From assembly GCA_027214125.1 (NCBI GenBank), contig JAPWHF010000007.1, forward strand, positions 124,001-188,000: a stretch of DNA of 64,000 nucleotides, read 5' to 3'. This DNA comes from Zoogloeaceae bacterium G21618-S1 (lineage in GTDB: Bacteria; Pseudomonadota; Gammaproteobacteria; Burkholderiales; Rhodocyclaceae). How positions within the stretch are numbered: position 1 is the first letter of the stretch; each line of letters opens with the position of its first letter. Below, in pieces: positions 17,249-25,832 of this stretch. The translations under genes were made by a program, and so were the position numbers. Under the pieces are notes generated by a model. That model searched no databases. It was not told where the DNA came from and worked only from the letters and a program-made list of their open reading frames with translations.

Positions 17249-18694
17249 ATGCAGTTACAGCCTGTCATCCTGTCTGGCGGATCCGGTACCCGGCTCTGGC
17301 CTTTGTCGCGGGAACAATATCCCAAGCAGCTTCTGGCGCTCGCTGGTGAAGAGACCATGCTTCAAGCCACCGCTTTGCGGCTCGATGGCTTGACCAGTGA
17401 ATGCTCGGTAGCCGATTGCCCGATCGTGGTGTGCAACGAAGACTACCGTTTCATGACGGCCGAGCAGCTGCGCGCCATTGGCAAGTCCAGCGACCGGATC
17501 ATCCTTGAGCCCGTCGGGCGCAACACCGCGCCGGCGCTGACGCTGGCGGCTTTGTCGGCCATCAGCGATGGCAGCGACCCTTTGTTGCTGGTGATGCCGG
17601 CTGACCATGTCATCGGCGACCGCAGTGCTTATCAGCAGGCAGTGTTAGTCGGCGCCCGCATGGCGGCCAAAGGCGCCATGGTCACTTTTGGCATCGTGCC
17701 CGAGCGCGCCGAAACCGGTTACGGCTATATTCGTTGCGGGGCCGATGCGGCCGAGGGTGTGCGGGCGATCGCAGAGTTTGTCGAGAAGCCCGACATGCCA
17801 ACGGCCGAGCGCTATGTAGCCAGTGGCGACTATCTGTGGAACAGCGGGATCTTTCTGGTGAAGGCGAGTGTTTGGTTGCGGGCGATGGCCGCGCTTCAGC
17901 CGGCGATTCTGTCGGCCTGCGAGCAGTCGATGGCGGCGTGCCGCCGTGACGCGGATTTCATCCGGGTAGATGCGGCGGCGTTTGCTGCTTGCCCGTCGGA
18001 TTCGATCGACTACGCCGTGATGGAGCATCTGGCAGCGCGCTCTGATCTGGGGATTCAGGGGGTGGTCGTTCCACTGGTCGCGGCCTGGTCCGACTTGGGC
18101 GCCTGGGATGCCTTGTGGCAAATCGCCGACAAGGATGCGCACGGCAATTCGGGGCAGGGCGATGTGCTGTTCGAAGATGCCGAGGGCACCCTCGCCATCG
18201 CGACCGATCGCATGGTGGCGTGCGTTGGTGTACGTGACCTGGTTGTGGTTGAAACGCCGGATGCCGTGATGGTGCTGAACAAGGCGCGTACGCAGGACGT
18301 CAAGAAAATTGTCGCGCGGCTCAAGGCCGAGAACCGACCGCAGGCGTCGGCTCACCGCAAAATTCACCGTCCCTGGGGCTACTACGATTCAATCGATAGC
18401 GGCGAGCGTTTTCAGGTCAAGCGCATTGTGGTCAATCCCGGTGCGTCCTTGAGCCTGCAGATGCATCACCACCGGGCTGAGCACTGGATTGTGGTGAGCG
18501 GCACTGCGCGGGTGACGCGGGGGGATGAGATATTTCTGCTCAGCGAAAATCAGTCGACGTATATCCCCTTGGGGACTACGCATCGCCTGGAAAACCCCGG
18601 GCGTCTGCCGCTCGAGATGATCGAGGTGCAGTCAGGCAGCTATTTGGGCGAGGACGACATCGTCCGTTTTGAGGATACCTACGGGCGACAGTGA
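17249..18694 (+). CDS. manC: Mannose-1-phosphate guanylyltransferase / mannose-6-phosphate isomerase
   Basis: A bifunctional type II enzyme of 481 residues that supplies GDP-mannose for exopolysaccharide, alginate or LPS sugars. The N-terminal nucleotidyltransferase domain (about 1-285) has GGSGTRLWPLSR at 10-21 and FVEKP. The C-terminal cupin isomerase domain (about 345-481) has RPWGYY, QMHHHRAEHW with metal-binding His, and GEDDIVRFEDTYGR. The ATG at 17249 has a GGAG box; a TTG lies just upstream. It stands alone here, without other polysaccharide genes nearby. Its 3' end overlaps the convergent gene by 16 bp. Confidence 0.94.
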   Translation: MQLQPVILSGGSGTRLWPLSREQYPKQLLALAGEETMLQATALRLDGLTSECSVADCPIVVCNEDYRFMTAEQLRAIGKSSDRIILEPVGRNTAPALTLAALSAISDGSDPLLLVMPADHVIGDRSAYQQAVLVGARMAAKGAMVTFGIVPERAETGYGYIRCGADAAEGVRAIAEFVEKPDMPTAERYVASGDYLWNSGIFLVKASVWLRAMAALQPAILSACEQSMAACRRDADFIRVDAAAFAACPSDSIDYAVMEHLAARSDLGIQGVVVPLVAAWSDLGAWDALWQIADKDAHGNSGQGDVLFEDAEGTLAIATDRMVACVGVRDLVVVETPDAVMVLNKARTQDVKKIVARLKAENRPQASAHRKIHRPWGYYDSIDSGERFQVKRIVVNPGASLSLQMHHHRAEHWIVVSGTARVTRGDEIFLLSENQSTYIPLGTTHRLENPGRLPLEMIEVQSGSYLGEDDIVRFEDTYGRQ

Positions 18695-19260
18695 TCGTCG
18701 CTGGCCGTCGGCTCCGGTGTGAAGCCGAAGCGGGCGGCCACCTCGCCTCGGCGGATGGGTGCCAGTGGGATCCATCCGCTCGCGAGGGCAAGGCCTGCGT
18801 CGGTCGGCCAGCGATCGGCGTCGAGCAGGCTTTCGGGGTCAATGGCCTCGCCGCCGATGTTGCGGAGGCGCTCAATCATGAGGGCCAGGTCCGCATCGTG
18901 CAGCAGGCCAATCTGATCCGACGAGTCGCTGATCAAGAGGCTGCCTTCTTCATCCAGCCAGGCCGCGGTGGGTTCGGCAATGCGCTCGCCGGTGTGTGTC
19001 GTTAACTCGCCATTCGTATCGAGGCGATACACCCAGGGGGTGTAGGCCAGCGACACGAAAACCTGTTGCGGACCGTTCTGGAAATACCAGCGGCCCTCGG
19101 TGTCGGCAAGATAGTTGCGGCCGATGAAGCGTGCCAGCCCGGTATGTTCTACCAGGGTGTCGGCAATGCGCCACAGGCCGCGTGCGTCCAGCGACAACCA
19201 TCCGAACACGGCCGGAACGTCCGGCCATTTCGCCATGGCTGCCCGGACAGCGTCATCCAT
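18679..19260 (-). CDS. Conserved hypothetical protein downstream of bamD
   Basis: A 193-residue soluble protein beginning MDDAVRAAMAKWPDVPAVFGWLSLDARGLWRI, with a WYFQNGPQQVFVSL segment and an AAWLDEEGSLLI segment. From memory, proteobacterial proteins of this appearance are often labelled DUF2946 or left unnamed; I cannot confirm that label. There is no signal peptide or membrane helix. It starts 12 bp after the bamD stop on the same strand, so the two are probably co-transcribed. The 3' end overlaps manC by 16 bp. Function unknown. Confidence 0.75.
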   Translation of the reverse strand: MDDAVRAAMAKWPDVPAVFGWLSLDARGLWRIADTLVEHTGLARFIGRNYLADTEGRWYFQNGPQQVFVSLAYTPWVYRLDTNGELTTHTGERIAEPTAAWLDEEGSLLISDSSDQIGLLHDADLALMIERLRNIGGEAIDPESLLDADRWPTDAGLALASGWIPLAPIRRGEVAARFGFTPEPTASDDHCRP

Positions 19261-19272
19261 GGCGAGCGGCTT

Positions 19273-20070
19273 TCACCACAACTGCCACCAGGGCTTGTCG
19301 CTCTCGGGGCCGCCGCTCAGATAGATGCTCTGCGGGAAGTTGGTGTTCAGCACCCGTGCCGCGTCGTCGCGCAGCTTGGTCATGCCGAGCTTGTCGTAGG
19401 CCTGCGTCAGGATATACAGCGCTTCTTCCGTGGCCGGCGTTTCGGGGTAGGTCGTGAGCGCCGCCTGGGCGCGATTGGCCGAGGCCAGATAGGCGCCACG
19501 CTTCAGGTAGTAGCGTGCGACGTGGACTTCGTGCCAGCCGAGCGCGTTGACCAGGTACTGCATGCGCTGGCGCGAATCGTTGGCGTAGCGGCTTTCCGGG
19601 AAGCGTTTGACCAGCTCGCGGAAGGTGTCGAAGGCCTCCTGCGAGGCGCGCGGATCGCGTTCGCTCAGATCCTGATTGGCCAGACTGCCGAGCAGGCCGA
19701 GGTCTTCGTTGAAGTTGACCAGCCCTTTCAAATAGTAGGCGTAATCGACATTGGGGTGGTTCGGGTGCAGCTTGATGAAGCGATCGCAAGCGGCCAGGGC
19801 CGAGGCGGGTTCATCGGACTTGTAATAGGCGTAGGCAACTTCGAGCTGCGACTGCTGGGCATAACGCCCATACGGATAGCGTGCTTCGAGTTTTTCGAAC
19901 ATCTGAATCGCGCGGTCGTAACTGCCGTCCGACATCGATTCCTTGGCTTCCGAGTAGAGCCGCTGCGCGTTCCAGCCCGCGGTCTCGTCGTATTCGTCGG
20001 GTGTTGCGCTGCATCCGGCCAGCAACAGGGCGCCGATTACCGCTAAACTGCGAAGGATCTTATTGGCCAT
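19273..20070 (-). CDS. bamD: Outer membrane protein assembly factor BamD
   Basis: An essential lipoprotein of the BAM complex that, with BamA, folds beta-barrel proteins into the outer membrane. The 265-residue protein has a lipoprotein signal with lipobox LAGC (Cys20) and five TPR-like repeats, including YDRAIQMFEKLEARYPYG near residues 52-69, typical of BamD/ComL. The final WWQLW is unusual in being aromatic. The start at 20070 lacks a strong ribosome binding site. It is divergent from rluD with 20 bp between starts, an arrangement found in many betaproteobacteria. Confidence 0.93.
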   Translation of the reverse strand: MANKILRSLAVIGALLLAGCSATPDEYDETAGWNAQRLYSEAKESMSDGSYDRAIQMFEKLEARYPYGRYAQQSQLEVAYAYYKSDEPASALAACDRFIKLHPNHPNVDYAYYLKGLVNFNEDLGLLGSLANQDLSERDPRASQEAFDTFRELVKRFPESRYANDSRQRMQYLVNALGWHEVHVARYYLKRGAYLASANRAQAALTTYPETPATEEALYILTQAYDKLGMTKLRDDAARVLNTNFPQSIYLSGGPESDKPWWQLW

Positions 20071-20090
20071 CGAAAACGCTCTTGTCTCTT

Positions 20091-21050
20091 GTGATTAATC
20101 GCGCGGATTATAGCGCAGACCCCGAAGATGATTCGGATCTGCCACTCATTGTGCCTGACGCATGCGCGGGCATGCGTATCGACCAGGTGTTGGCGCAGCT
20201 TTTGCCCGAGCAATCGCGCAATCGGCTGCAGACATGGGTGAAGGAGGGGCGCGTGCTGGTCGATGACCGCCAGGTGCCACCCAAGTTCCGTGTGCGGGGC
20301 AGCGAAATGCTGGTGATCGACGTTCCGCCGCCGCCCGAGGCCGTTGCCGACGCGGCCGAGGCCATTGATCTGACTGTTGTCTTTGAAGACGATGCACTGA
20401 TCGTCCTCAACAAGCCGGCCGGTCTCGTGGTTCACCCCGGTAGTGGCAACTGGCAGGGCACCATGCTGAACGCTTTGCTGTTTCATTGCCCGGAACTGTC
20501 GCGCGTGCCTCGCGCCGGTATTGTTCATCGACTCGATAAAGACACCAGTGGTCTGTTGGTGGTGGCGAAAACGCTTCCCGCACAGACCGATCTTGTGCGC
20601 CAGTTGCAGGCGCGCTCAGTCCGCCGTGAGTATCTGGCTTTGGCGCATGGACAGCTTTCTACGGGTGGTACCGTGGATGCGCCGATTGGTCGGCACCCCA
20701 GCCAGCGTACCCGCATGGCGGTGGTGGGCAAGGGGCGAGAGGCGGTAACGCATTATTCGGTTGAGCGTCGTTTTGACGAGTGCACACTCGTACGCTGCCA
20801 ACTCGAAACCGGGCGGACGCACCAGATTCGAGTCCATATGACGCATGTCGGCCACCCGCTGGTGGGTGATCCAGTGTATGGCAAGCGACGATGCCTCAAT
20901 GCCGCCTTGCAGGCTTTTCCCCGGCAGGCGCTGCATGCTTTTCAATTGGGTCTGATTCATCCGGGCTCCGGCGAGTCCATGATGTGGACCGCACCCATGC
21001 CCGACGACATGCAGCAACTCATCCGCATCGTTGCGGAAGCAGCGGTATGA
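20091..21050 (+). CDS. rluD: 23S rRNA pseudouridine synthase RluD
   Basis: Converts uridines in helix 69 of 23S rRNA to pseudouridine. The protein has an N-terminal S4 RNA-binding domain (about residues 25-85, GMRIDQVLAQLLPEQSRNRLQ) and the RluA-type catalytic domain with HRLDKDTSG, where the catalytic Asp is about residue 149, and the RTHQIRVH motif. The start is uncertain: GTG at 20091 is used because no ATG precedes the S4 domain, and TTG at 20082 is an alternative. The last bases overlap the pgeF ATG (ATGA), showing translational coupling. Confidence 0.9.
   Translation: MINRADYSADPEDDSDLPLIVPDACAGMRIDQVLAQLLPEQSRNRLQTWVKEGRVLVDDRQVPPKFRVRGSEMLVIDVPPPPEAVADAAEAIDLTVVFEDDALIVLNKPAGLVVHPGSGNWQGTMLNALLFHCPELSRVPRAGIVHRLDKDTSGLLVVAKTLPAQTDLVRQLQARSVRREYLALAHGQLSTGGTVDAPIGRHPSQRTRMAVVGKGREAVTHYSVERRFDECTLVRCQLETGRTHQIRVHMTHVGHPLVGDPVYGKRRCLNAALQAFPRQALHAFQLGLIHPGSGESMMWTAPMPDDMQQLIRIVAEAAV
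20107..20112 (-). promoter_or_regulatory. Candidate -10 element for bamD
   Basis: A perfect TATAAT on the minus strand lies 37 bp upstream of the bamD start, inside the first codons of the divergent rluD. No good -35 hexamer is found at the right spacing, so this is a partial promoter call. Confidence 0.4.
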
Positions 21051-21784
21051 ATTCGGCCGATCTATTGATCCCGGAATGGCCCGCCCCGCCGCGCGTGAAG
21101 GCGTTGATGACAACGCGGGCCGGAGGGGTGAGCGCGGGCTGTTTTTCAAGCTTGAATCTGGGTAATCACGTGGGTGACGACCCGTTGGTGGTCGCCCAGA
21201 ATCGTCGCGAGATTACGCACCTGCTTCCTTCTGCACCGATTTGGTTGAGCCAGGTACATGGCGTTCAGTGTGTGACGGCCGATCGAGTTCCGCCGGGCAC
21301 GACCGCCGATGCGTCGGTTACACGCGAACCAGAAGTGGTGTGTGCGGTCATGACGGCCGATTGTTTGCCTGTGATTTTCTGTGATCTCGGTGGAACGGTT
21401 GTTGCTGCTGCGCATGCGGGATGGCGCGGCCTGCTGGCGGGTGTTCTCGAGTCGACGTTGGCCAGGATGGACGTGCCTCCCAATGAAGTCATTGCCTGGC
21501 TGGGGGTCGCCATTGGTCCGGACGCATTTGAAGTGGGCGACGAGGTTCGTCGCGCCTTTGTGGAGAACGATGCGGACGCCGGTGTGGCCTTCAAGCCGGC
21601 AAACACCGATGGGAAATGGCTGGCCGACCTATATACGTTGGCGCGCAGACGACTCGCGGCGTGCGGTGTGCGGCAGGTCTATGGCGGAACGCTGTGTACA
21701 TTGGCCGACTCGCAACGTTTTTTTTCGTATCGGCGTGATGGTCAAACAGGCCGGATGGCCGCGATGGTGTGGCTTTCGGCTTGA
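21047..21784 (+). CDS. pgeF: Purine nucleoside phosphorylase / peptidoglycan editing factor PgeF (YfiH family)
   Basis: A 245-residue YfiH/DUF152 family protein, formerly called laccase-like polyphenol oxidase. The family has been reported to act as a purine nucleoside phosphorylase/adenosine deaminase and to prevent mis-incorporation in peptidoglycan precursors. The metal-binding triad is visible: His71 in SQVHG, Cys106 in TADCLP and His123 in AAHAGWRG. The start overlaps the rluD stop (ATGA), the usual gene order in beta- and gammaproteobacteria. Confidence 0.92.
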   Translation: MNSADLLIPEWPAPPRVKALMTTRAGGVSAGCFSSLNLGNHVGDDPLVVAQNRREITHLLPSAPIWLSQVHGVQCVTADRVPPGTTADASVTREPEVVCAVMTADCLPVIFCDLGGTVVAAAHAGWRGLLAGVLESTLARMDVPPNEVIAWLGVAIGPDAFEVGDEVRRAFVENDADAGVAFKPANTDGKWLADLYTLARRRLAACGVRQVYGGTLCTLADSQRFFSYRRDGQTGRMAAMVWLSA

Positions 21785-21918
21785 TAAGAATGCCGTGGTA
21801 GGCGTGGCCGTTTATGCTTTTGCCCCACTTGTCTGCCGCCGGTTTTTTGGGGGGTTGAAGTGACGGGGAAGTGCCACGGAATGCATCGGAGCGATTGCGT
21901 GATTGTTTGGCACGGGTA

Positions 21919-22140
21919 TTATTGATCCCCGTTGGACTCGTTTTGCCGTGTTTCGGAGTCGATGTGGTCGCTTTTTTCGCGTAGTTTACGACGGCGTGCC
22001 GGCGTGCCGAACAGCCACAAGAAAAGGCTCATTGGCAGTGCGCCCATGAACACAAAGGTCAGCACGCCACCGACCACGGTGGTGTCGGAGATAGCTGCCA
22101 TAAGGGCCACATAGAGCCAGGCGATAGCGATGATGTACAT
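21919..22140 (-). CDS. Small two-helix inner-membrane protein upstream of phaC
   Basis: A 73-residue protein beginning MYIIAIAWLYVALMAAISD with two hydrophobic helices (about 2-16 and 25-45) and a charged tail, RRRKLREKSDHIDSETRQ. The frame continues upstream to 22389, but that part is antisense to phaC. It resembles a short uncharacterised membrane protein that I recall from many betaproteobacteria. It is divergent from phaC with 67 bp between starts, so promoters are shared or overlapping. Function unknown. Confidence 0.7.
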   Translation of the reverse strand: MYIIAIAWLYVALMAAISDTTVVGGVLTFVFMGALPMSLFLWLFGTPARRRKLREKSDHIDSETRQNESNGDQ

Positions 22141-22207
22141 CGCAAGATTGTAACGTCCTTCGTGCGACCGACTGTAGCGGCGCAACGAATGGCCCCAGGG
22201 AGTAAGA

Positions 22208-23935
22208 ATGACCGATCGTAAGACGCCCACGTTCCCCAACGTGACCGAGATGTTCCAGTTTGGCGAGCAGTTTGCAAAACAGTTCTTCGAAGTCGTTGGC
22301 AAGCACAGCGAGACGATGCAGAAAACGGGTGGGGCGATCCCCGTTCCCGAGACCGAGGCTTTGTCCGCTTTGCAGCAGGATTTTGCCAAGCGTCATGCCG
22401 AGCTTTGGTCGCATATGTTGCAGCGCCAGCCCGGAAGCACCGCTGAGCCGCTAGTGGCTGCGCAGCGAGGTGATCGCCGATTCTCATCCGAGGCGTGGCA
22501 GGAAAGTCCGATGTACGACTACTTGCGTCAAGCCTACCTGCTGAATGCGAACTATCTGACCCAGGTTGCCGAGACCCTCCCCATGGCGGACGGCCGCGCC
22601 AAAGCACGTATGCAGTTCCTCACCCGACAGTACGTCGATGCGCTGGCACCGAGCAATTTCGCAGCAACCAACCCCGAGTTCATCAAGAAAGCGCTTGAAA
22701 CCAAGGGCGAAAGCATCTCCACGGGTATTCAGAATCTGCTGGCCGACATGGAAAAGGGTCGTATCTCGATGACCGATGACGGTGCGTTCGAGGTCGGGCA
22801 GAACCTGGCGACGACGCCGGGTGCGGTGGTCTTCGAAAACGCGTTCATGCAACTCATTCAGTATTCGCCATTGACCGACAAGGTCGCTGCGACGCCCTTG
22901 CTGATCGTGCCGCCGTGTATCAACAAGTTTTACATCATGGATTTGCAGGCTAACAATTCGCTTGTGCGCTTTGTTGTCGAGCAGGGCTTTACGGTGTTTC
23001 TGGTGTCGTGGAAGAACCCGAAAGAGGATCTTTCCAAGGCGACCTGGGACAACTACCTCGAGTACGGACCTTTGGCTGCGCTGGAAGTTGTTCGTGAGAT
23101 TACCGGCGTCAAGAAACCAAATGCGCTTGGTTTCTGCGTTGGTGGCACCTTGTTGACCTCGGCACTCGCCGTGGCAAAAGGGCGAGGCGAAGACCCGGTC
23201 GAAAGCCTCACGCTGATGACGACTCTGCTGGACTTCGCGGACTCAGGCGAACTGGGCTGCTTGATCGACGAAACTTCGGTGGCCGCACGTGAAGCTACGA
23301 TCGGCAAGGGCGGGCTCTTGCCGGGGCAGGAGTTGGCGAACGTCTTTTCCGCGCTTCGGGCCAATGACCTGGTGTGGCAGTATGTCGTCGGCAACTACCT
23401 CAAAGGTGACAAGCCGGCGGCCTTTGATCTGCTTTACTGGAACTCGGATAGCACCAACCTGCCCGGACCTTTCCTGGCGTGGTACCTGCGCAATATGTAC
23501 CTTGAAAACAATCTGCGGGTGCCGGGGCGTCTCAAGATGCTTGGCGTCAAGGTGGATCTCGGGAAGGTCGATGTGCCTTCCTACCTGCTTGCCGCGCGGG
23601 AGGACCACATCGTTCCGTGGGAAAGCGCTTATCTGGTGCGTAAGCTGTTGGGCGGAGAGACAACCTTTGTTCTTGGCGCCAGTGGACACATTGCAGGCGC
23701 GATTAACCCGGCGAGCAAGAATCGCCGCAGTTACTGGACGAGCGAGTCGCAGTCGGCCGCCGCGGAAGAGTGGCTGGAGGCTGCGCAGGAGCAGCCCGGA
23801 AGCTGGTGGTTGCACTGGATTGAATGGCTCAAGAAGCGCGGTGGCAAGTCGATTGCTGCGCGCGGACGTTTGGGCAGTACCAAGTACGAAACGATTGAGC
23901 CCGCACCTGGACGCTATGTGAAAGAAAAGTCCTGA
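22208..23935 (+). CDS. phaC: Class I poly(3-hydroxyalkanoate) synthase
   Basis: Polymerises (R)-3-hydroxybutyryl-CoA into PHB at the granule surface. The 575-residue protein has a variable N-terminal domain and the alpha/beta-hydrolase catalytic domain with the lipase-like box GFCVGG (catalytic Cys310), Asp466 in REDHIVP and His494 in GASGHIAGAINP, matching the spacing of Cys319/Asp480/His508 of the Cupriavidus enzyme. The size and absence of a phaE gene indicate class I. The ATG is preceded by AGGGAG. It is followed by phaB but no phaA or phasin gene is adjacent. A 13-base-loop hairpin lies at 23960-23988. Confidence 0.97.
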   Translation: MTDRKTPTFPNVTEMFQFGEQFAKQFFEVVGKHSETMQKTGGAIPVPETEALSALQQDFAKRHAELWSHMLQRQPGSTAEPLVAAQRGDRRFSSEAWQESPMYDYLRQAYLLNANYLTQVAETLPMADGRAKARMQFLTRQYVDALAPSNFAATNPEFIKKALETKGESISTGIQNLLADMEKGRISMTDDGAFEVGQNLATTPGAVVFENAFMQLIQYSPLTDKVAATPLLIVPPCINKFYIMDLQANNSLVRFVVEQGFTVFLVSWKNPKEDLSKATWDNYLEYGPLAALEVVREITGVKKPNALGFCVGGTLLTSALAVAKGRGEDPVESLTLMTTLLDFADSGELGCLIDETSVAAREATIGKGGLLPGQELANVFSALRANDLVWQYVVGNYLKGDKPAAFDLLYWNSDSTNLPGPFLAWYLRNMYLENNLRVPGRLKMLGVKVDLGKVDVPSYLLAAREDHIVPWESAYLVRKLLGGETTFVLGASGHIAGAINPASKNRRSYWTSESQSAAAEEWLEAAQEQPGSWWLHWIEWLKKRGGKSIAARGRLGSTKYETIEPAPGRYVKEKS

Positions 23936-24030
23936 TCGCTGGTTCGGTACGATTTCCCACCCGGCAGCGGTAGAGGGGCACTGCCGGGGACATCAAAAGC
24001 CCCTGGATAACGAAGGGAGAGGAGAGAGAT

Positions 24031-24771
24031 ATGGCGCGTATTGCACTGGTAACAGGTGGTATGGGTGGTCTCGGTGAGGCCGTCTGCATCAAACTTGCAG
24101 CACTTGGCTATCGCGTGGTGACCACGCACTCGCCGGGCAACGACAAGGCGGCGGATTGGCTGCAGTCGATGAATGGCATGGGTTATGGCTTCCGCGCCGT
24201 GCCGTGCGACGTTGCTGACTTCGACTCTGCCAAAGAATGTGTTGCTCGCGTGACGGCGGAAGTCGGCCCGATCGACGTATTGGTCAACAACGCGGGTATC
24301 ACGCGCGACATGACCTTCAAGAAGATGGGTAAAGCGGATTGGGATGCGGTGATTAGCACCAACCTCGATAGCGTGTTCAACATGACCAAGCAGGTCATTG
24401 ATGGCATGGTTGAGCGCAAGTGGGGGCGTGTGATCAACGTGTCCTCGGTGAACGGCCAGAAAGGCGCTTTTGGTCAAACCAACTATGCGGCCGCTAAAGC
24501 CGGTATGCACGGTTTTACCAAGGCCTTGGCGCTTGAAGTTGCGCGCAATGGTGTGACCGTGAATACGATCTCCCCGGGATACATCGGTACCAAGATGGTG
24601 ATGGCCATCCCGCAGGAGATTCTTGACTCCAAGATTCTTCCGCAGATTCCGGTCAGCCGTCTGGGCAAGCCGGAAGAGATCGCCGGCTTGGTGGCTTACC
24701 TGTCCTCGGAAGAGGCGGCGTTTGTGACCGGTGCCAACATTTCGATCAACGGTGGGCAGCACATGTTCTGA
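24031..24771 (+). CDS. phaB: Acetoacetyl-CoA reductase (first copy)
   Basis: An NADPH-dependent short-chain dehydrogenase that makes (R)-3-hydroxybutyryl-CoA for PhaC. The 246-residue protein has TGGMGGLGEA at 8-17, NNAGITRD at 86-93, and catalytic Ser139, Tyr152 and Lys156 (YAAAK). The VNGQKGAFGQTNY segment and the end INGGQHMF are typical of PhaB rather than FabG. An unusually long GGGAGAGGAGAGA purine run precedes the ATG. It is 95 bp downstream of phaC and is followed at once by a strong terminator, so phaC-phaB is one unit. Confidence 0.95.
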   Translation: MARIALVTGGMGGLGEAVCIKLAALGYRVVTTHSPGNDKAADWLQSMNGMGYGFRAVPCDVADFDSAKECVARVTAEVGPIDVLVNNAGITRDMTFKKMGKADWDAVISTNLDSVFNMTKQVIDGMVERKWGRVINVSSVNGQKGAFGQTNYAAAKAGMHGFTKALALEVARNGVTVNTISPGYIGTKMVMAIPQEILDSKILPQIPVSRLGKPEEIAGLVAYLSSEEAAFVTGANISINGGQHMF

Positions 24772-24790
24772 CCGTTTTCGGTCAGCGGTG

Positions 24791-24822
24791 AAAGAAGGCG
24801 CACCTCGGTGCGCCTTCTTTTT
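24791..24822 (+). terminator. Terminator after the first phaB
   Basis: A perfect 14-bp stem AAAGAAGGCGCACC / GGTGCGCCTTCTTT with a minimal two-base loop is followed by further T residues. It separates the phaC-phaB unit from the second reductase. Confidence 0.92.
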
Positions 24823-24834
24823 GTGGAATTATGG

Positions 24835-24871
24835 TGCATTGCAATATTTTTTTTCGTTTTGTGCTTATAAT
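24835..24871 (+). promoter_or_regulatory. Promoter region of the second phaB with PhaR-like site
   Basis: A perfect TATAAT -10 (24866-24871) lies about 100 bp before the second phaB, downstream of a poly-T stretch. The palindromic TGCATTGCA (24835-24843) fits the TGC-N3-GCA core reported for PhaR operators and sits where a -35 would be. The promoter is reasonably supported; the operator assignment is inference. Confidence 0.5.
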
Positions 24872-24970
24872 CGGCTCAAGGCATGTCGTGCGTTGCGCAA
24901 TCGACTGAGGCGGTTGCGTGCGGTAACGGTGCGATTGCCCAAGACATAGACACATAAATAGGGGTTGATT

Positions 24971-25711
24971 ATGACCAAGAAAATTGCGTTGGTTACCGGT
25001 GCAATGGGTGGGCTCGGAACGGCGATCTGCCAGGCTTTTGCCAAAGAAGGCATGACCGTCGTGGCAAACTGTCTGCCGGGTTATTCGGAAAAAGATGCAT
25101 GGCTTGACGGCCAGAAAGCTCAGGGGTTTGAGTTCCTGGTGGCCGAGGGTGATGTCTCCGATTACGACTCATGCAAAGTGATGATCGACAAGATCGAGAG
25201 CGATATTGGCGCCGTTGATGTGCTGGTCAACAACGCTGGCATCACGCGTGACAAGTTCTTCCCCAAGATGGAAACCGGTCAGTGGCAGGCGGTTATCAAC
25301 ACCAACTTGAACAGCCTGTTCAATGTGACGCATCATATCTCGCCGAAAATGGCTGAGCGTGGCTGGGGTCGCATCATCAATATTTCGTCGGTCAATGGCG
25401 TCAAGGGGCAGGCGGGTCAAACCAACTACTCGACGGCCAAGGCCGGCGTGCTTGGCTTTACCAAAGCACTGGCTCAGGAGCTCGCCACCAAGGGTGTGAC
25501 GGTCAATGCGATTGCCCCGGGTTATATCGCAACCGACATGGTCATGGCGATTCGTGACGATGTGCGTCAGGCAATCACCGACACGGTGCCGATGAAGCGT
25601 TTGGGCAAGCCGGAAGAAATCGGCGGCCTGTGCGCCTACCTGGCATCCGAGATGGCTGGTTATATCACTGGCTCGACGGTGAACATCAACGGCGGTCTGC
25701 ACATGTCGTAA
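24971..25711 (+). CDS. phaB: Acetoacetyl-CoA reductase (second copy)
   Basis: A 246-residue paralogue of the upstream reductase with the same layout: TGAMGGLGTA at 9-18, NNAGITRD at 87-94, Ser140, Tyr153 and Lys157 (YSTAK), ending INGGLHMS. The two copies are clearly homologous along their length but diverged at many positions, so this is not a recent duplication. It has its own promoter region, an AGGGG ribosome binding site and its own terminator, suggesting separate regulation. A role in PHB synthesis is likely; a different chain-length or cofactor preference is possible. Confidence 0.93.
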   Translation: MTKKIALVTGAMGGLGTAICQAFAKEGMTVVANCLPGYSEKDAWLDGQKAQGFEFLVAEGDVSDYDSCKVMIDKIESDIGAVDVLVNNAGITRDKFFPKMETGQWQAVINTNLNSLFNVTHHISPKMAERGWGRIINISSVNGVKGQAGQTNYSTAKAGVLGFTKALAQELATKGVTVNAIAPGYIATDMVMAIRDDVRQAITDTVPMKRLGKPEEIGGLCAYLASEMAGYITGSTVNINGGLHMS

Positions 25712-25740
25712 TCGTGCCGCGTTGCGAAACCGGTCACACG

Positions 25741-25767
25741 AAACCCCGCCCTATGGCGGGGTTTTTC
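25741..25767 (+). terminator. Terminator after the second phaB
   Basis: A perfect 9-bp stem AACCCCGCC / GGCGGGGTT with a CTAT loop is followed by TTTC and more T residues, ending the second phaB transcript just upstream of the phaR promoter. Confidence 0.92.
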
Positions 25768-25781
25768 TTTGCGCACCGCGG

Positions 25782-25787
25782 TATAAT
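25782..25787 (+). promoter_or_regulatory. Candidate -10 element for phaR
   Basis: A perfect TATAAT lies 46 bp upstream of the phaR start, just after the preceding terminator. No clear -35 hexamer is present. A TGCGCA sits nearby (25769-25774 region), which could be part of an autoregulatory PhaR site. Confidence 0.5.
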
Positions 25788-25832
25788 TCTTGTGAGAGTG
25801 GGCAAACTACCCGCCGCGTGGAGACGAATGCA

